Positions 4,550 to 5,041 of a DNA stretch of 5,041 nucleotides are shown piece by piece. Within the stretch, counting starts at the first letter, position 1, and each line of letters opens with the position of its first letter. The position numbers and the translations under genes are program-made. The DNA is taken from the NCBI GenBank assembly GCA_030951095.1, contig JAUZQI010000179.1:1-5041 (forward strand). Reading direction: 5' to 3'. The notes below the pieces were generated by a model. It had not been told where the DNA came from and made no database searches. It saw nothing but the letters and a program-made list of their open reading frames with translations. The DNA comes from Mariprofundus sp. (lineage in GTDB: Bacteria > Pseudomonadota > Zetaproteobacteria > Mariprofundales > Mariprofundaceae).

Positions 4550-4966
4550 ATGTTGATTACTTCACAAATTCAGCACAATGTAGCTACCATCGATGAAAAT
4601 GCCTCCGCACTGGATGCAGCAAAACAAATGACCGAACGCTATATCGGTTCACTGGTTGTAACCGGGGCTTATGGTGTTAAGGGAATTTTCACCGAACGCG
4701 ATCTGATGATGCGTGTTATAGGAGAAGGGCTTGACCCCGCTGAAATTAATGTGGGTGATGTAACTGATGAATCATTGGTAACAGTAAATCCGGACGAAGA
4801 TGTTATTCGCTGCCTTGATTTAATGAAGGAAAACCATTGCCGACATCTGATCGTGTTTGATGGAGAAAGCTTCATCGGCATCGTTTCAGTACGTGATATG
4901 GTTGCACTGATGCTAGATGAAAAAGAAGCATTGATCGCAAGACTTCAGGAATATATCAGCAGCTAG
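4550..4966 (+). CDS. Two-CBS-domain protein
   Basis: The 138-residue soluble protein is made of two CBS repeats in tandem, a Bateman module. The first, about residues 7-60, ends in GIFTERDLMMRVI. The second, about 73-122, ends in GIVSVRDMVALML. T48-E-R-D51 and S113-V-R-D116 are the S/T-x-x-D motifs that contact adenine-nucleotide ribose in many CBS modules, so AMP/ATP binding is likely. No catalytic domain is attached, and the length is normal for standalone CBS proteins. AGGAG at 4539-4543 lies 6 bases before the ATG at 4550 but abuts an in-frame ATG at 4544, so 4550 is chosen. The gene looks more AT-rich than the cytochrome genes, is transcribed away from them and has its own promoter, so a functional link to the respiratory cluster is not shown. 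Its TAG stop is part of a CTAG next to a possible IS end. Confidence 0.9.
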   Translation: MLITSQIQHNVATIDENASALDAAKQMTERYIGSLVVTGAYGVKGIFTERDLMMRVIGEGLDPAEINVGDVTDESLVTVNPDEDVIRCLDLMKENHCRHLIVFDGESFIGIVSVRDMVALMLDEKEALIARLQEYISS

Positions 4967-5041
4967 GGAAGTGCTGATTAAACCTTTGATTTATGGTAAT
5001 ATCTTGATTATCGAACGGGGGGTTTAGAATGTCGAGACAAC
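4967..5041 (+). mobile_element. Possible left end of an IS5-type insertion sequence
   Basis: Right after the CBS stop, GGAAGTGCTGATTAA resembles IS terminal repeats. It directly follows CTAG (4963-4966), which fits the YTAR target tetramer duplicated by IS5-family elements. A short leader of 62 bases then leads to an ORF start at 5029. The right end and the transposase body are outside the window, so the call rests on the terminus, the target tetramer and the spacing. Confidence 0.35.
5029..5041 (+). CDS. Start of a gene cut by the window edge (possible transposase)
   Basis: ATG at 5029 begins M-S-R-Q and runs off the right edge. A G-rich run (GGGGGG, 5017-5022) 6 bases upstream could act as a weak Shine-Dalgarno sequence. 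Some IS5-family transposases begin MSRQ/MSRK, which fits the putative terminus upstream, but four codons cannot identify a protein. Confidence 0.35.

Noticed and set aside
1..5041. CRISPR array, tRNA or rRNA genes
   Set aside because: I saw no regularly spaced direct repeats and no tRNA- or rRNA-like sequence on either strand.

Overview
The window looks like part of a proteobacterial chromosome of medium GC content. It is probably a respiring Gammaproteobacterium, but that is inferred only from protein style, gene arrangement and a CACAGAG-type dispersed repeat; no taxonomic marker is present. Most genes point to one theme: membrane-bound c-type cytochrome and haem-copper-oxidase (HCO) related electron transfer.

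Layout. At the left edge a minus-strand membrane protein (from 184, running off the window) diverges from a plus-strand pair. The first of the pair is a 175-residue protein matching only the last four helices of a cbb3-type oxidase subunit I (CcoN). The second is a 173-residue protein of unknown function with CxC and CPxC cysteine motifs. This pair converges, across a 27-base gap containing a hairpin, on a minus-strand run. In transcription order the run is: a divergent CcoG/FixG-like two-[4Fe-4S] membrane ferredoxin (4330-3017); a two-helix membrane protein with a His/Asp-rich tail that may resemble the CcoP anchor (2868-2440); a monohaem cytochrome c lipoprotein (2443-2129); a FixH/YtkA-like lipoprotein (2129-1752); and a secreted class I cytochrome c (1752-1375). 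The last four are joined by 1-4 base stop/start overlaps, so they form a translationally coupled operon. A small inverted-repeat element of about 106 bp separates the CcoG-like gene from them.

Right side. A divergent intergenic region of 219 bases holds a clear sigma-70-like promoter, a 12-bp perfect palindrome and a terminator-like hairpin. It is followed by a 138-residue two-CBS-domain protein. Immediately after that gene's stop, at a CTAG tetramer, begins what may be the left end of an IS5-type insertion sequence with the first codons of its transposase. This call is tentative.

Working model (inference). The window carries a 'disassembled' cbb3-like set: a standalone CcoN C-terminal module, a CcoP-like anchor with no haem, two separately encoded monohaem cytochromes, a CcoG-like ferredoxin and a FixH/YtkA-like lipoprotein. 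The catalytic core (CuB ligands, CcoO) is absent from the window. The products could form a membrane/periplasm electron-transfer complex or serve metal/haem handling. They may be an accessory set for an oxidase or reductase encoded elsewhere, or an uncharacterised HCO-derived system.
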